From: Verticillium longisporum
Taxonomy: Eukaryota; Ascomycota; Sordariomycetes; Glomerellales; Plectosphaerellaceae
NCBI GenBank assembly: GCA_019188255.1
Contig: JAETXT010000011.1
Coordinates: 3,491,137-3,555,136, forward strand
Length of the DNA stretch: 64,000 nt
Direction: 5' to 3'
The notes below the pieces were generated by a model. That model saw only the letters and a program-made list of their open reading frames with translations, was not told the origin of the DNA and ran no database searches. Shown piece by piece: positions 1 through 12,672 of the stretch (its first letter is position 1; each line of letters begins with the position of its first letter). The position numbers and the translations under genes are program-made.

Positions 1-702
1 AAGATCACCTCAAGGCGTGAAACATCGCTGCGTTGCCTCGCCCATTGCAATGTTACCGTCGCATGGCAAATAGCTACGCATTTTTCGCATCCCCCTAGAG
101 ACCTCGTTATACAGGGCCGCCGGTGCAAATCCTCGCCGAAAGCCCCCCGTGTCTACGCAAAGTCTAACCTAACCCTTGTTACCCGCTGAACCCCCTCCCA
201 CGCTTGGCTCAAAGAGGTAAACAATTCCTTGTCATCGAAACGCTAAGAAGCGACCAGGCACTTGGAGTCGAGCCCGTTGAAGACTGGGGATACGCTGTAC
301 CCCTGGCGGCTAAACCGCAGCGCCTGGTGTATCATGTATTGCTCATTCAAGGGCGACGGACGACGGACGAACGTCGTGGTCAGTGCTCTACAGTAGGCTT
401 CGTGTCAGAGCCTCTAGATGTCAGGCCCCCTGGTTGGTGCAGTGATTTTTTCGGACACTTTTCCAGATTTGAGGATGAGAAATCTTCCGAATGGAGCTCC
501 CTTTGTGAGGATAACGAGGAACTGCTTGATGATCAGCCAGCTGAATCCCCCGGCTTTCGGGTGGCGTTCGCAGTGTAGCCAGATTTGTCTGCCCAACGTC
601 TTTCCCTGTGTCGCTTCTTACTCTTTCTGATATCTCATATTGTTCCATTGACGGGGCTCAAAACCCAACTATCTCTGCATTGGTCGTGGCGTTATCGAAA
701 AT
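1..702. other. No recognisable gene; upstream region of the chitinase
   Basis: Overlapping short open frames occur on both strands here, but none shows a known motif, signal peptide or splice structure, so they are read as chance. The last 100 bases before the ATG at 703 are the probable promoter and 5' leader of the GH18 gene. Nothing else is supported. Confidence 0.4.
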
Positions 703-2267
703 ATGCTTACGCCGTTTCTGGAAGCTGTCATGGCCGTGGCGGTCCTAGCAAGCCCCGTCTTTGCAAAGAGCTCTGGTGGACTCAACATCTACTGGGGCCA
801 GTTCGGCGATCAGACCGATCGGTTAGCCAGCTACTGCGATGTGACTGGCGTGACCTCCGTCACGCTGTCTTTTGTCAACAAGTCACCAAGATATGGTAAT
901 GGATATCCTGGGATCAACTTTGCTGGTCATTGTGGTGCCCATTGCGGTGACGAGGAGTTCTACGTCAACCCAGCCAACGGTGGCAACACGGCACTCATTA
1001 TGAACTGCGACACGATCAAGAAGGACATTCGATACTACCAAAGCAAGGGCAAGAAAATCATACTGTCGGTTGGCGGACACTGCAAAAGCGCGCCCTGTGG
1101 TTATGATGTACTAGAAGAAAACGAGGCCGAGGCCTTCGCCAAGCAGCTTCACTCCATCTTTGGCCCTTACGATCCCGACTTTGACGGTCCTCGGCCCTTC
1201 GACATCGGCGAGGATGATCGGGTTGCTGTGGACGGGTTTGACTTTGATATTGAATTCAAGTATGGTAAGTCTCCAACGCTCAGAGAACTTCTGCGTAAAG
1301 TCCGCGGGCTTAACCAGCGTCAACAGACAACCAAGCACCCTACATTAGGATGGTCGATGTTCTCCGGACTCTGAATCCCAGCTACTACATATCCGTGGCT
1401 CCCCAATGTCCTACCAGCGACGGATACTTTCAGCTGAAAGAACTCGTCTATGGCGCCCGCTTCGACGCGTTCTTCGTTCAGTTCTACAACAACCCCGGCT
1501 GCCAGGCCTCCGATAATATCACTTCTCTCTACGATACCTGGTCGACCGTTCTTTCGGAGACCGGCCGCAACGGCGAAGCCGAGTTGTTCGTAGGCATACT
1601 GTCAGATCCCCTGGCAGGCGGTAGCGGCTATGTCGATTATGCTGCGTTGATATACATGGTCTGCCAGCTCAAGGACAAGCGTCAGTTTGGAGGTCTATCC
1701 ATCTGGGACGCGACCAGGGGCGGTTCAAACAGTGATATCGACGGCAACAACTTCAACGACTACGCGGCGCGTGCGCTAGAGTTTGACTGTGACTCGGTGG
1801 TCGCCCCGACACCAAGCTTCACAAGTCGCCTCACATCCACGGCAGCGGTCACCTCGTACGCTACCTGCTCTTCTCCGGCCCGTGGACTTTTTGCTAATGC
1901 TTTTCTTTGTAGTTCCGTCGAGCTAGTGACTAGCACCATGTTCGCTACGATCTCCCACACCACGACCTCTTGCGGGTCCGAGCACTGTGAAAGCGTAGTC
2001 TTTGCAGAAACAATGCCCTTGTACACGGCCGTCTGTCCCGGCAAGGAAGGCATCTTCTTCCCTCTCCCCAGCCGTGCATCCGATGCTCTCGGCGCGGGCG
2101 AGGCCGTCCAAGCAACCCCCGCGATTGCGCCCATGATTCCCGAGCTTGCTGCCGATGAACAGAACGCACCGCCTATTCAGACGGGCACATCAGATGCTGG
2201 AGCCAAACGAGTGGATATCATCGGCGTCATGACAGTGTCGATGATGGTCGCTGGGCTCCTGCTGTAG
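703..2267 (+). CDS. Secreted, probably GPI-anchored GH18 chitinase (class III type)
   Basis: Hydrolyses beta-1,4-GlcNAc bonds of chitin at the cell surface, probably in wall remodelling. An N-terminal hydrophobic signal (MLTPFLEAVMAVAVLASPVFA) of about 21 residues precedes the start of the GH18 barrel at LNIYWGQ. The catalytic DxxDxDxE motif is visible as DGFDFDIE near residue 182, with the terminal Glu as acid/base. Exons are 703-1264 and 1318-2267; the 53 bp intron (GTAAGT...CAG) restores the frame directly after the active site, giving about 503 aa. A second possible intron at 1856-1912 (57 bp, in frame, branch GCTAATG, TTTGTAG acceptor) would shorten a Ser/Thr-rich linker. The C-terminus is a short hydrophobic tail after a small-residue stretch, typical of GPI signals. 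The family call is firm; the second intron and the anchor are inferred. Confidence 0.9.
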
Positions 2268-2768
2268 AGGAAACTGGGCTGTTATTTGGTTTGTTCTACG
2301 CGTTGCACCCTTATATATTGGGATCGGAGCCTCGAAAATGGACAAAGAACGATTGGGAACTTTTCTTTGTGCTTGGCGCGGGAAGTATGTATCTACCGTA
2401 AAAGTGATTGGGCATCGCTTGATGTCAATGATAGATGGATGGGCCTTGAGCTACGTTGGCGCAAGTTGGGTGGGTAGATTGGACGGATCGGAGATCTTAG
2501 ATGGCGTCAACTAGAATGACTTGAAGATAAAGTTTGTAAACCTTGTTATTATATGAGTAATGGCCAGCTTCGCCATGTTACATGTGAGATGAAGATAGTC
2601 GTGAGTTACAACATTCATTACGCTTTACTATCTAGCCAGGTATGCAATACCGAACATGTGTCTCAACGCCCGCTATAACATCATGTGCTCCTCCACGTTG
2701 ACTAACTTGGCACTAATACAAAACCACTATGCTGTTACTCATATCCATCAAAGTCGTCGCCCAAATCA
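2268..2768. other. Intergenic, no gene seen
   Basis: Convergent 3' regions of the chitinase and the next minus-strand gene. The stretch is AT-richer, with poly(A)-signal-like sequence around 2525-2560, and holds no supported coding sequence. Confidence 0.4.
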
Positions 2769-4486
2769 TCAGAATGTCTTTTCCCAGGCTCCCCACCAAA
2801 CACCAATGTTGGCCGCGACAACAAGGTCTAGCATCTTCATGCCCTCGCCGCTAACAATCAGCTTGCCCAACTTGGCTCTCTTCCCGCGGTTGCCTCCACC
2901 AGCTTTTTCCCGCCCCAACGCCAACGCGTCGTCATCCTCATCCGCCCCGGTTCCGCGCATGAGCCTGCCGAGATGTCCGGCAATCTCCTGCTTCCGCACC
3001 AGGGCTTCTTCCTTGCCCTGATGGAATAACTCACGGCCCGGCAGGTTGAACCGCAGCTCGCTCACGTCGGCAGCCCCCATGATCATCGCAGCGGCAGCTT
3101 CGATCTGCTCGGATGCCGTCCCTGGTACAAGAGGGTTGTAGCCGCCCGAACGTCCGGAAAGGGCGTGCCGCAGCTTGACGCTGCGGCCCCCGTTACCGGT
3201 GCGGAACTGACAGAGGCCGCCCCACGGCGATTCAAACATGTAGCCCTTGGGCCTGAGACCCAATCCAGGTCGTGTGATGGGGGCCGAGTCTGAGTCGACC
3301 GAATTTGTCGACGGGGCCGAGGTTGCTGAGACGGTACTCTTGGTGCGCGTGTGGCGGGGTTGCTGTTGCTGCTGGGCGTCCTTGTCGTTCATGGCAGACA
3401 ATTTCTCGCGGATACCGGCGGTCCACGACTTGGTGTAGGTCATGAAGACGAGGCGTTTGAAGCCCGGTTCGCGGTCATCGGCGCGTGGTGGTGAGGCGGA
3501 GGTGCGGCCGACAGCGTCGGGGCTTTGACGGCTTGGCATGCCGCGGAACTTTGCATAGCCGGAAGTCTCGAGTGTGATGTTGATATCCGGCTGGGGGTGT
3601 TGGCCTTGCGTCGTTGGTCTTGTGTCGACAAGCCGGCAGGGTCGTATGAGGTGTAAGAGTAGGACTCATCGAGGGACGTCTCGAGCTGAGATGAGGACAC
3701 GCGGCCGATGTTCCACTGGTGGCCCGTGTTGGGATCGCGGCGGATGATATGGAGGGTGTAGGGGGTGGCGGTGGTGTTGTGGTACTTGATAGGCGAAGGG
3801 GATCGTGAGCGCGTTCGCTCGCGCGACCTAGGTGCTGGGCGTTCTGGTAGAGGTGGTAATTCTCGGTCGAGGGGATGACGGCCTTCCACGGGCGATGGAG
3901 CTTCTCGCAGGCCGTCTCGCGCGCCTGATGGATCCTCTACACTGTAGTATGTCCTGCCATCGCCTGTCCATCTGCGCGTGTCGATCTCATCTGTCGCCCG
4001 TTGCTGCTTGGCTTGAAAATCGGCGACAGCTACGCCGCTGTCCCTGACGGGCGACCTGTCGGCCGGTGACTGGTCGCGGGCGGGGGCTATCTGAGCGCCG
4101 GCTGGGAGAGGCTTCCTCTTGATCTGATTGGCGCTGCGGCCACTCTCAATGCTCGACCTTGGGGTGTCGATGCTCCGCGTCGGCGCCTCACCAGGGAGCT
4201 CGAGGTGAATGTAGTAGAGCGAATTGGCGACATCATGCGACGTGACATTCTTGACTTGAGGTTTTGAAGTGGAGAGAATGACGTCTGAGAGAAAGCATTA
4301 GTCTGAGACGTGCACGGCTGGTTCGTGGCGGCGTGCTGACGACGCTGGCTCACCTCGGGTGCCCGGCACACGGGAGATGTACAGGGTGAGAGGGTCCTGT
4401 TTCTCCTCGGTCGGGTTGACGGGATACTGGGGAGGATTGGCGGCGAGGAAATTGAGTGAGGCGAGGGAGCGAGCCTCGACGGCCAT
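2769..4486 (-). CDS. Conserved-looking fungal protein of unknown function, frame broken at a G5 run
   Basis: Product not recognised. The start ATG at 4486 opens MAVEARSLASLNFLAANPPQ. Intron 4285-4353 (GTGAGC...CTCAG, branch ACTAATG) joins exon 4486-4354 to exon 4284-2769. The middle third is Pro/Arg/Ser-rich and looks disordered. The C-terminal half (3539 down to 2769) has ordered segments such as GFKRLVFMTYTKSW and a terminal hydrophobic patch (LDLVVAANIGVWWGAWEKTF). The two coding frames meet at the G5 run 3593-3597 (C5 on the coding strand). One extra base there would join them and make the total length a multiple of three (549 aa). No convincing GT donor exists for an intron instead. Either the consensus lacks a base or the gene is disrupted. 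Confidence 0.6.
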
Positions 4487-7400
4487 GGTTGTCGTGTGGC
4501 GGCCAGAGAGAAAGATTTCTGATGGTGTTCCGTTGGTGTGTTGAGGTGAGATGCAGGGAAAGGACCCTGAGGCTTTGGCTTCCGTCGGTGTTAAGCTTGG
4601 GGAGGTTGCACAGGCAACTACGAAAACTGCGGACCCAGGCGATGGCGACTGCCGTGTAGATCGGACTTGGCAGTGCGTGAGTGTGACAGAGGCGGCGCGT
4701 GGGGGTCTTTTCGGCAGGATCAGATCGGAGAGGTCAGAGGTCGAACTGAGGTGGGAGAGAGGTTGAATTGGAGATGCAACGGTCAAAGGTCGTAAGGCAA
4801 CGAGCGTACGGATGACCGAGCGGCGGGCGGTCGTAACTTATGAACGAGGGGACTAGGGGACGAACTGGGACGATACGGAGAACGAAGGGATACAACAGTG
4901 AGGTCAGACAAGTGAAGAAGCACTGCCGATCGGGGACGCCAGCCTTGCATTAAGGTTCGCTGGATGTGTCGCGGCCGTTATTTCGGGGAAGACGAAACAA
5001 CAATGTCAGGGCGGGGCAGTAAAGCAATAGATGATGGGCAATAAAGTCTTGGTGTCGCTGGGGGGGAGGGGTTGGAGGAGGGGTGCGGGCGCCTGGCGAG
5101 TCAAGACGTGTCGAGGAGGGGATCGTTCAGGTTCGAGTGTCAGGTTCATGTGTATGGCGTATGATGGTGTACGTCGTCTGGAGCCCGGTATCTCGTCAAG
5201 TGGCCTCTTGGTCTGCTGTTCGTTGACGGCCGTCGTGATGGGTCGTGGTGGTTGGGCCGATGGCGAAGACGTCGTCAGCTCAGCTGTTGTTCGTTACCTA
5301 GCGCGCCTCACAGAGTGGGCAGGCGCAACAGGTGCTACCTACCTGACCCTTTTCCCTAATCTGGCGGTCAGGTCTCCAGGGCATCTGAGAAGGGCGACGT
5401 GGAAAGCGTGGCTGTGCTCACCACGGCCCCCCTTCTGACTCCTCCTCTGGCTCCTCGCTTGATAGGTGGCCATTTGATCAATGTCCGACGGCCTGAAGCC
5501 GCCTCCCGCGAAAACAAACAAAATCATGTCGATCAACCCCAGTGATGCTGATGTATTGGGCCAAAAACCAGACAAGGTAGGTCCTGGGATGGGCGATCCA
5601 TTCGTGAGTTGTCTTTGATGCGGTGTCCCGCCTCGCCCCTACCGAGGCCAGGGTTCCCAGGGCTTTGGGGGGCAGGATATTTGGGGGTCTGAGCAGCCCC
5701 TGAAGAACCAAGCCATCGGCCCCCGAAGGACATGACTATGTGCGCTGAAGGCCCTGAAATTAGGTTGTCCTCGCCGAGCCAGCGGGTGTCCTGTGCGCAC
5801 TCGCCTGCACTGCACTGTGCCACGTCATCGCACTCGCCGCGGGTGACGCCCTCAAGCCACACAACAATAGTGCAGTGCTACAGTGCCATTTTGATGTTTC
5901 TGGTCGGTACCTAGCAGCCTCAGCCCTTGAATGACAGCTTGGTGCTCCTCTCCGCCTTTCCATTCATCTTGTAGGTTCGTCGCTTCTTCATCGCCTTACT
6001 CGAAAGGGTCCATCGTCAATCTTTGGTATATCATCTCAGCCGTAATGTACCCACTCATCCTATCTCTTAATGCGTAGCTGGTTCTATTTCCAGCTACCGC
6101 ACGCCAGGCTGACGAACCATCAACTTTGTCCGACGTGGCTCGTGGGCTCGCAATGTAAGACGTATGACCTCACTCAACGCAGACCCAGTTCAGACACAGC
6201 CCCTGTGTGACTCCCCTTTCACCCTTCACCTTCCACGTGACGGACCGCAATACGGAATTTCCTCACGTTGCCGGCACAGCAATGGAAGGAAGGCCTTGAA
6301 AACTGTCCGTGATCCCCGAATGCCAGACGTCACAAGCCACCTCGGACACGACCAACAGGAACGAACGGACCTCCGGGCTTGCCGACCTGAGCCCGACCTT
6401 CCGTCTGGTAATACATAATTACCATGCGGCGCGGTCATGCCGAGGATCGACCCCGGCCCCGAGCCAGAGTGCCTGAGTCGTCAGCCGCCGCACGGAACAG
6501 TAATCTCTTGCTGCCGAGAAACCCAATTTCGCCAGTCTTGGGGATGTAGGCTGGGCTGGGCAGCCTGCCAGTGGGCTGTGACTCGAAGAAGCTTTCGGCA
6601 CTGACAGCCAGACTTTCAGCACGCAGAGTTGCTTCGGCTGGCTGATGCCATTTCATTTATCTGCCGGCTGGAGAGTGACGCAAGCGCAGTCGTCTCCAGC
6701 CCTGCGAACTGGCAGGCTTTCACCTACCTGGAGCAACCTGCCTGGTGACGAGAAAATGAGTCCAAGCTGAAGGTAAGTGTATCTCCCAATACGGCTGCTT
6801 CGCCGGCTGGCCATGAGGTAGCTGGACCACCATCTTTCCGGCCGGCTCTCGATGACCGAAATGGGGGGCGGTTGAGGACCGTTAGGTCGAAGGCCGACCC
6901 GGCCTTCGTCTCCGACCAAAAGACAATCGAAGTTACAATGGCCGCGTATTCGGGTCACATTTCGTGACCTGCACTGGCCGGATTATGCCTCGTCAGCTGT
7001 CCACTTGTGCTTCGAACTCCCAACCCAGAGTCCTATGCTCGCCTGGGTGTTTCGTTGCCTCCGTTCTTTTCTTTTCAAGTTGGTCGTGGCCTCAGGAGGA
7101 GATGCCAGAAACACGGTGCCACAGCCGCCAGTATGTCGAAAATCGTTAACTCCGGTGTCCTCCTGGTCGGAACGCGGGCCTTGTTTCCCTGCACCAACAG
7201 CACTACCCACCAACAAAATGCCATTGGCTCTGACCATCCACATCTGGCAAAGCAGCGGGATTGGAATAACGCTAATGCAACGACTTTACCACATTCAGAT
7301 CTACCAAACCCCGGACGGACATTCTTGAATGGGGATCGAGCAAGAAAGTTCACGACTCATCCGGACTTAAGAGTTAGGGCGTCAGCAAGTTGAGATATTC

Positions 7401-7534
7401 CGCAGCCCAACGGGCTAGGTGATCTAGGATGGCCGGCTGATTTAAAGAGGGCCACCGTGTCTACAACCTCAGGGATCTCGAAAGAGATCATAGAATTCCT
7501 CTTACGCCGAAAATTGCTTTTGCTCTTCCAGACC
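4487..7534. other. 3 kb without a supported gene
   Basis: Many short overlapping frames occur but none carries a domain, signal sequence or plausible exon set. GC-rich simple stretches (a G7 run at about 5050-5056) and CT-rich tracts suggest promoter/UTR sequence of the flanking genes. A non-coding RNA cannot be excluded by eye. Confidence 0.35.
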
Positions 7535-9047
7535 ATGTCCACCACTCAGAGATCGCTGGCCTGGGCCGAAGTTGCGCCTGGGATCTGGCACCGAGATATC
7601 GATGAGGTCGAAACATTTTGGGCTCAGGCGGCCAGAGCTCACGACACGCAGGGAAGGAGACCTTTTGCCATAACTGGACATGCCTCGCTGCAAATCAACC
7701 GGGTACCCTCAAGCTCACACAGGGATCTCAGCAGCTCCTTAAGAGAAGCCTGGTGCCGTATACGCCATGACCACCCATCGGTCGCTTCCGAAGTAGATTA
7801 CGATTTCGCTACGGAGCGGTTCACGCGGAGCTACCACACTCTCCAGAATGATGCTGAAAGGGAAGCGTGGCTATCATTAACTTTTGTCGAAATCTCAAAC
7901 GGCCAAACTGGTGTTGAATTTGCCAACTCTGATCCGCCAGCGCCTAGCCTGCCGACCCTTTTCGTATCAAACCGCCTTCGCGTGGCGATTCATCGGACTA
8001 TCGCGATATCGTCTTTCGTGCTCCTCACGACACCATCGATGGCGTCGGGACGTTATTGCTACTGAACAATCTGTTGGAACATGCGTCTCGCATCGTCGAG
8101 CAGGATGTCAAAGATGGAATCCCCGAGTTCAACGGTACCGAGGCCCAGAACTTGAGTCCTTCGTACCGCGCGGCGGCTGGAGTTCCCCAACAATTCACAC
8201 CAGCTCTACAGAAAAGAGTCGCCCAGATGACCGCAGAACATGTCGCCTTCTCCAAGACGCGTGCGCCCGAATCGAAGCATTACCTTTCGCCGCCCTATGT
8301 ACATGGCGCTCAGTCACCTGGCCGGCATCAGCGAACTGACATCACCTTGGATTCTCAAACGTCGGCAAGCATCCTCGCGGCTTGCAAAACACTTGGCGCA
8401 ACCGTCACTCACGCCGTGAACGCCGTGATTCCTATCGTTCTGCGGGACTTTGTCCCCGAAGACGCCAAGAAGGAGACATTTTACTTTCGCTGGGACCTGT
8501 TGCGCAACCTCAGGCCATTCTGCGCCGCACCCTACAATTCGAGCAAGCACCCCGTCACGGCCTACCATTCGGGCTCGTGTTTCGCTTGCGACCTGGTGAT
8601 CCCCTCGAAGACAGATGAGAAGTCCTCTAAGGATGATTTCGAACACGTTCTGCAGGAGATCCGCGCCTTGTATCGTCGCGTAGCCGACGACACTGAACAT
8701 GGACTACTTGCGCCCACTGTCTGGACTGGCTGGCTACAGACTCTCCCGAAGGTTGAGAAGAACCCTGCACTTGGACCACCGCCGTCTCCAACTCCGGGCG
8801 TGACTCTATCGAGTCTAGGCCGTGTAGACGGTATGCTGCCGTCCAAAATTGGTGCGTTTGGCGTAGCAGGCCGTGGATCACCGGAGAGGAGATGCGCAAC
8901 GGATTTGGACTCTTCCTTACATCTCACCAAGGGCAGTTGAATCTTGCGGCGGCGTACAACGACGCTTGGCAGACGGAGGAGGCGGCACAGAATTTCCTGA
9001 AGGCTTGTTTGCGATCCTTGAGCACGGCGCTCGGCGTGGAGATCTGA
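7535..9047 (+). pseudogene. Trichothecene 15-O-acetyltransferase (Tri3)-like acyltransferase, two frame breaks
   Basis: Resembles the condensation/BAHD-fold acetyltransferases that include Tri3, which use acetyl-CoA to acetylate secondary-metabolite hydroxyls. The catalytic HxxxDG motif (HDTIDG) lies at about 8029-8046, followed by a Leu-rich helix. The reading starts at 7535 in one frame, changes at a T4 run (7959-7962), continues to about 8865, then changes again to a third frame that carries a convincing C-terminus ending at the TGA at 9045-9047. Both changes correspond to one missing base, and total length plus two is a multiple of three (about 504 aa, normal for the family). No intron signals explain either. 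As written the gene is inactive, either a pseudogene or a consensus error. No other trichothecene-cluster gene is nearby, so the substrate is unknown. Confidence 0.7.
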
Positions 9048-9236
9048 TATCTTGCCCCGTCGCGGCAGAGGAGCCATGGTCAGAGATGAGCATAGAAGAA
9101 CGACTAGGAGATGGAATAGAACATCAAGAGCTACTGACAGCACATAGAAACTCTTCTCCAGCTATGAATATCATTTTATCGTAGCGATACTCAGACACCT
9201 TTATGCTTTGCAGGATTTACGATCGATAGCCGTCGT

Positions 9237-10308
9237 CTAAGTGATGGTCTTAGGGTGTCCTAAAACTGGCTGGTGTTTGTGCTCTTTGACGTCGTCTCGC
9301 ACAGCGTCCATCAGCCTTCTCCTGTCGTCAGCGGCCAAATCGTGCGCCATTGGGCGGATCCAGTTTGACACCCAGTCGTGTACCACTGTTATCTTCAATG
9401 GGCTTTCGGGGCAACGGATCTCCGACCTGCGATATAAAGCCGGCACATCGTCTTCAGCAATCCGACTTTCACATCTTTGGCCCTCTGTGTATCGAAGAGC
9501 CCAGCCCAGCAGCGAATGTACACCTTCAAATGTCTCCGTCATGCACACAATATCACCTACATCACGCATGGGGCCTATGTTGATATCGTATGCGACACTG
9601 ACTGCCGCTTGTGCGAAAGCCTCTGTGAAACCTGACAATTAGCATGGAGCTTCTGCAAAGGAGAGACTGCTTACTGGTCTGGGCGTAGTTGTCTGCGACA
9701 CAAGAATCACCCAACACGGCATCTTTCCATATACTCTGGTGTGAATACATGAACTGTCCTCCGCCCGCGATCCAAAAGGCATGTTATGCGCCGTCTCATG
9801 TAGGTATGAACCCATACTTGTTGCCTTCCCCAAACAGGACGATATCGCCGTCCCAGTAGAAGGAGAGCCCTGACGTGCCGTTGATTTTCTTGTGTACGTG
9901 GACGTACCGAATCCTTTCTCGCGCGAGGACGGGGATGCGACCGAGTCGATCGACGACAGTCTTGAGAGTTGCGTCTGCATCGGCACATCGAAAAACGGTC
10001 CAGGGGATGGCACAGTCTGAGTACCGCACCGAGAAGACATCCAAGTCATCGGGTGTGCTGTCTGTGACGGAGCTATCTGAGGCGACGGAATGACATGCTT
10101 GTGGGACGGTGCCCCAGGGCCACTGGGCGACAGTCCTACTTGCGCTGGGCAAGGCATTCATGGTATCTGGGTTCAACAAGGTAAGTCCGTTGGGGAAGAT
10201 GGCTGCATGGGCATTGAGTTGGGAAACCGATGCGTCCTGAGCCGAGGCAGAGGTGACGAGCAGACAAACAATGTAAGGCATCTTTTTGGTTGTCATTTTG
10301 TTCTTCAT
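9237..10308 (-). pseudogene. Secreted HExxH protein resembling conidiation-specific protein 13, small frame breaks
   Basis: The start ATG at 10308 gives a signal peptide (PYIVCLLVTSASA). A mid-domain segment with SDCAIPWTVFRC and LGRIPVLARERIRYV resembles the fungal CON-13 family; that is recognition from memory, not a search. A zinc-protease-like HETAH motif lies at about 9789-9803. Around it the frame slips twice within about 35 bp (one extra base near 9815, one missing near 9785), so the net length stays correct: exons 10308-9675 and 9622-9237 sum to 1020 nt (340 codons). Intron 9623-9674 is 52 bp (GTAAGC...CACAG). The paired compensating slips could be sequencing errors or real decay. The function of the family is not settled. 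Confidence 0.6.
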
Positions 10309-11356
10309 ATTCGAGCGAGAGACGTTGTTCTTTTGCAGACATCTAAAACAGATTGTAACCTCCGGTGAATGAGAGCCATCGTCGCGACTTTCTACTGACG
10401 GCACTCATCAATCACCGTGCCTTCACCAGCGAGCTTCCGTATTCTACTGACCCCCCAAGAAAGTGCGTTAGACAGCGGCCAACAAACGTCCTGGTGCAGA
10501 TGTACAATGAGTCACAGTCGCCCCCTATAGCCAGGGCTTTTCGAATGCGCCATAGTTGAGACATCATTGAGAGATATTGTTCGATGGCCTGTCAAGCAGC
10601 AGTCGCGAACCGCAAGGCCTGATTATGTGAACGGAGAGGCAGAGAGACATCGCATCAAAGTGATCGTTGAGATAAATGGAACCGCATGGGATACAAAGAC
10701 GGATGGAAAAGCCTCAGAAGATGGCAAGACTGGGAAGAAATGATCGGGGATAGAATACCTTTCCAGATGACGGGACGCCAGTTGGGCAGCGGGTTGGTGC
10801 CCCGCGTTTCACGATGCGGATGTTTGGCCCCATGGTCACGGCCCAGAGCCAACAAGCGCTCAAAAGCAACAGTCCCCTAAGACCATGTAGGTCCCAGAGC
10901 CGTAGGATAGCCTCGCACGACATCACTTTCGGCTCGCAAGCAGCAGTTTGAGGGATGAGTCTCGAAAGCCCGATTTCGGACCCTGTGTCGACGCACACGG
11001 CTTCGCCTCTCTCGACAAGTTACCTACTAGGCCCGGACTTTTCGATGAAAAGAAAATCATGCGCATTCTTCTGCTGTCTGTCCAAATATCTGCACATGAC
11101 CGGATGCCACGAGAGGCACAAGCCGGACGTTGCTGGCGTTGAGGGTCAGCACTGGCGGTACGTACCTCGGCATTATGGTTTGGTGCCGTGCTCGGCCCCA
11201 CCAGTGCCTGCTCCGAAGGCCGGCACCGAAATGGCAGCTGCGAGCGCATGCAAATGATGATGGACACTGACGTGACGTCGATTTTGTCGTGCTTCAATCC
11301 CACGACAAACACCACACCAAACGCCAGCCCACGCGCGACGACAGCCAATCCTCGTC
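10309..11356. other. Divergent promoter region, no gene seen
   Basis: Lies between the minus-strand CON-13-like gene and the plus-strand citrate carrier. It contains only short frames without recognisable features. Confidence 0.35.
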
Positions 11357-12471
11357 ATGGCCACCGCGACGCCCACCACCGAGTCGCAGCAGCCCGCGAA
11401 GAAGCGGCCCAGCGTCCTGCGCTCCATCATCGCTGGTTCGACGGCGGGCGCCGTCGAGATTGGTATGACGCATTGTGCACGTTCAGAGGAGACATCAAGC
11501 TAACTCGCCCAGCCATAACCTACCCGGCCGAATGTATGGTCTCCGATTGACGTCGTGTTGACGATGACCCTGACGATTTACAGTCGCGAAGACACGCTCG
11601 CAGCTCAACCGACAGCTGACAGACGGAAAGAAGCTACCGTGGCCCCCCTTCGGCGCACAGTGGTACGCCGGCTGCACAACACTCATCATAGGCAACTCGC
11701 TCAAGGCGGGCATTCGTGGGTGGCCATGGATCCAAGAAGGCGAAGCACATGGCTAAAAACAAATATCCAGGATTCGTCGCTTTCGACCAGTACAAGACGC
11801 TCTTGGCAGATGCTGACGGCAACATCTCGGGGCCTAAGACAGTGATTGCTGGCTTTGGCGCAGGTGTGACCGAGTCGGCGCTGGCCGTGACGCCCTTTGA
11901 GAGCATCAAGACGACACTGTATGTCGCTCTGACCACTATTTATGCAGAACCCGACGGCTGACCTTTCAGGATCGACGACCGCAAGTCACCCAAGCCTCGC
12001 ATGCGTGGCTTCCTTCACGCGGTACCCATCATCGCACGCGAGCGTGGCATCCGCGGCTTCTTCCAGGGCTTCGTGCCGACGACAGCTCGGCAGGCGGCCA
12101 ACAGCGCGACTCGATTTGGCGCCTACAACATGCTGAAGCAAATGGCCGAGGGCTACACGGCACCCGGCGAGAAGCTCGGTGCGGCGGGCACGTTTGCCAT
12201 GGGCGGCCTGGCGGGTTTGATCACAGTCTACGTGACACAGCCGCTCGATACCATCAAGACGCGCATGCAGAGCATCGAGGCGAGGTCACAGTACGGAAAC
12301 AGCTTCCGGTGCGCGGCACTCATCTTTAAGCACGAGGGCGTCCTGACCTTCTGGAGCGGAGCGCTGCCCCGTCTCGCTCGACTGGTGGTCAGTGGCGGAC
12401 TCGTCTTCACCATGTATGAGAAGAGCATCGACCTCATGGACAAGCTGGACCCCAACGGGCGATACCTGTAG
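11357..12471 (+). CDS. Mitochondrial tricarboxylate (citrate) carrier
   Basis: Inner-membrane carrier of the SLC25 family, exchanging citrate for malate or another tricarboxylate and so feeding cytosolic acetyl-CoA. Five exons (11357-11462, 11513-11533, 11584-11715, 11771-11918, 11970-12471) give 302 aa, the usual carrier length. Three carrier repeats are visible through their Px[DE]xx[KR] signatures: YPAEFAKTR in repeat 1, TPFESIKTT in repeat 2 and QPLDTIKTRMQ in repeat 3. The segments KAGIRFVAFDQYK and FFQGFVPTTARQAANSATRF match the CTP1-type citrate carriers. All introns are GT-AG and 48-55 bp long. Intact; it ends tail to tail with the next gene 200 bp away. Confidence 0.93.
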
Positions 12472-12672
12472 CGACGTCGGAATTCGTAGTGAAATTTCAG
12501 GAAAGAGAGAGAAAAATGGCGTCTTTGTGGGATATAGAATTTATATATGATCATACACGTGTTGTACATTCCTGTTGTACATGCCGCTTGTTCTAGTGAC
12601 CTGTCGGTCCATGTTTACTTCGTACCGTTTGCCCGTTTCCATGACAGACCTCTTCCTGGTATCACAGTATCT

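Noticed and set aside
3590..3700. Intron to explain the frame change in the unknown gene
   Set aside because: Only GTGTCC, GTCCCT or GTCCTA donors are available, and using them would delete plausible coding sequence; a one-base run error is simpler.
4487..7534. Several open frames of 60-135 codons on both strands
   Set aside because: Overlapping, GC-driven, no motifs, no splice-consistent extensions; better explained as chance frames in non-coding DNA.
9780..9845. 64 bp GT-AG intron covering the HETAH region
   Set aside because: Splicing would give the wrong frame for the clearly coding sequence that follows and would remove the conserved motif.
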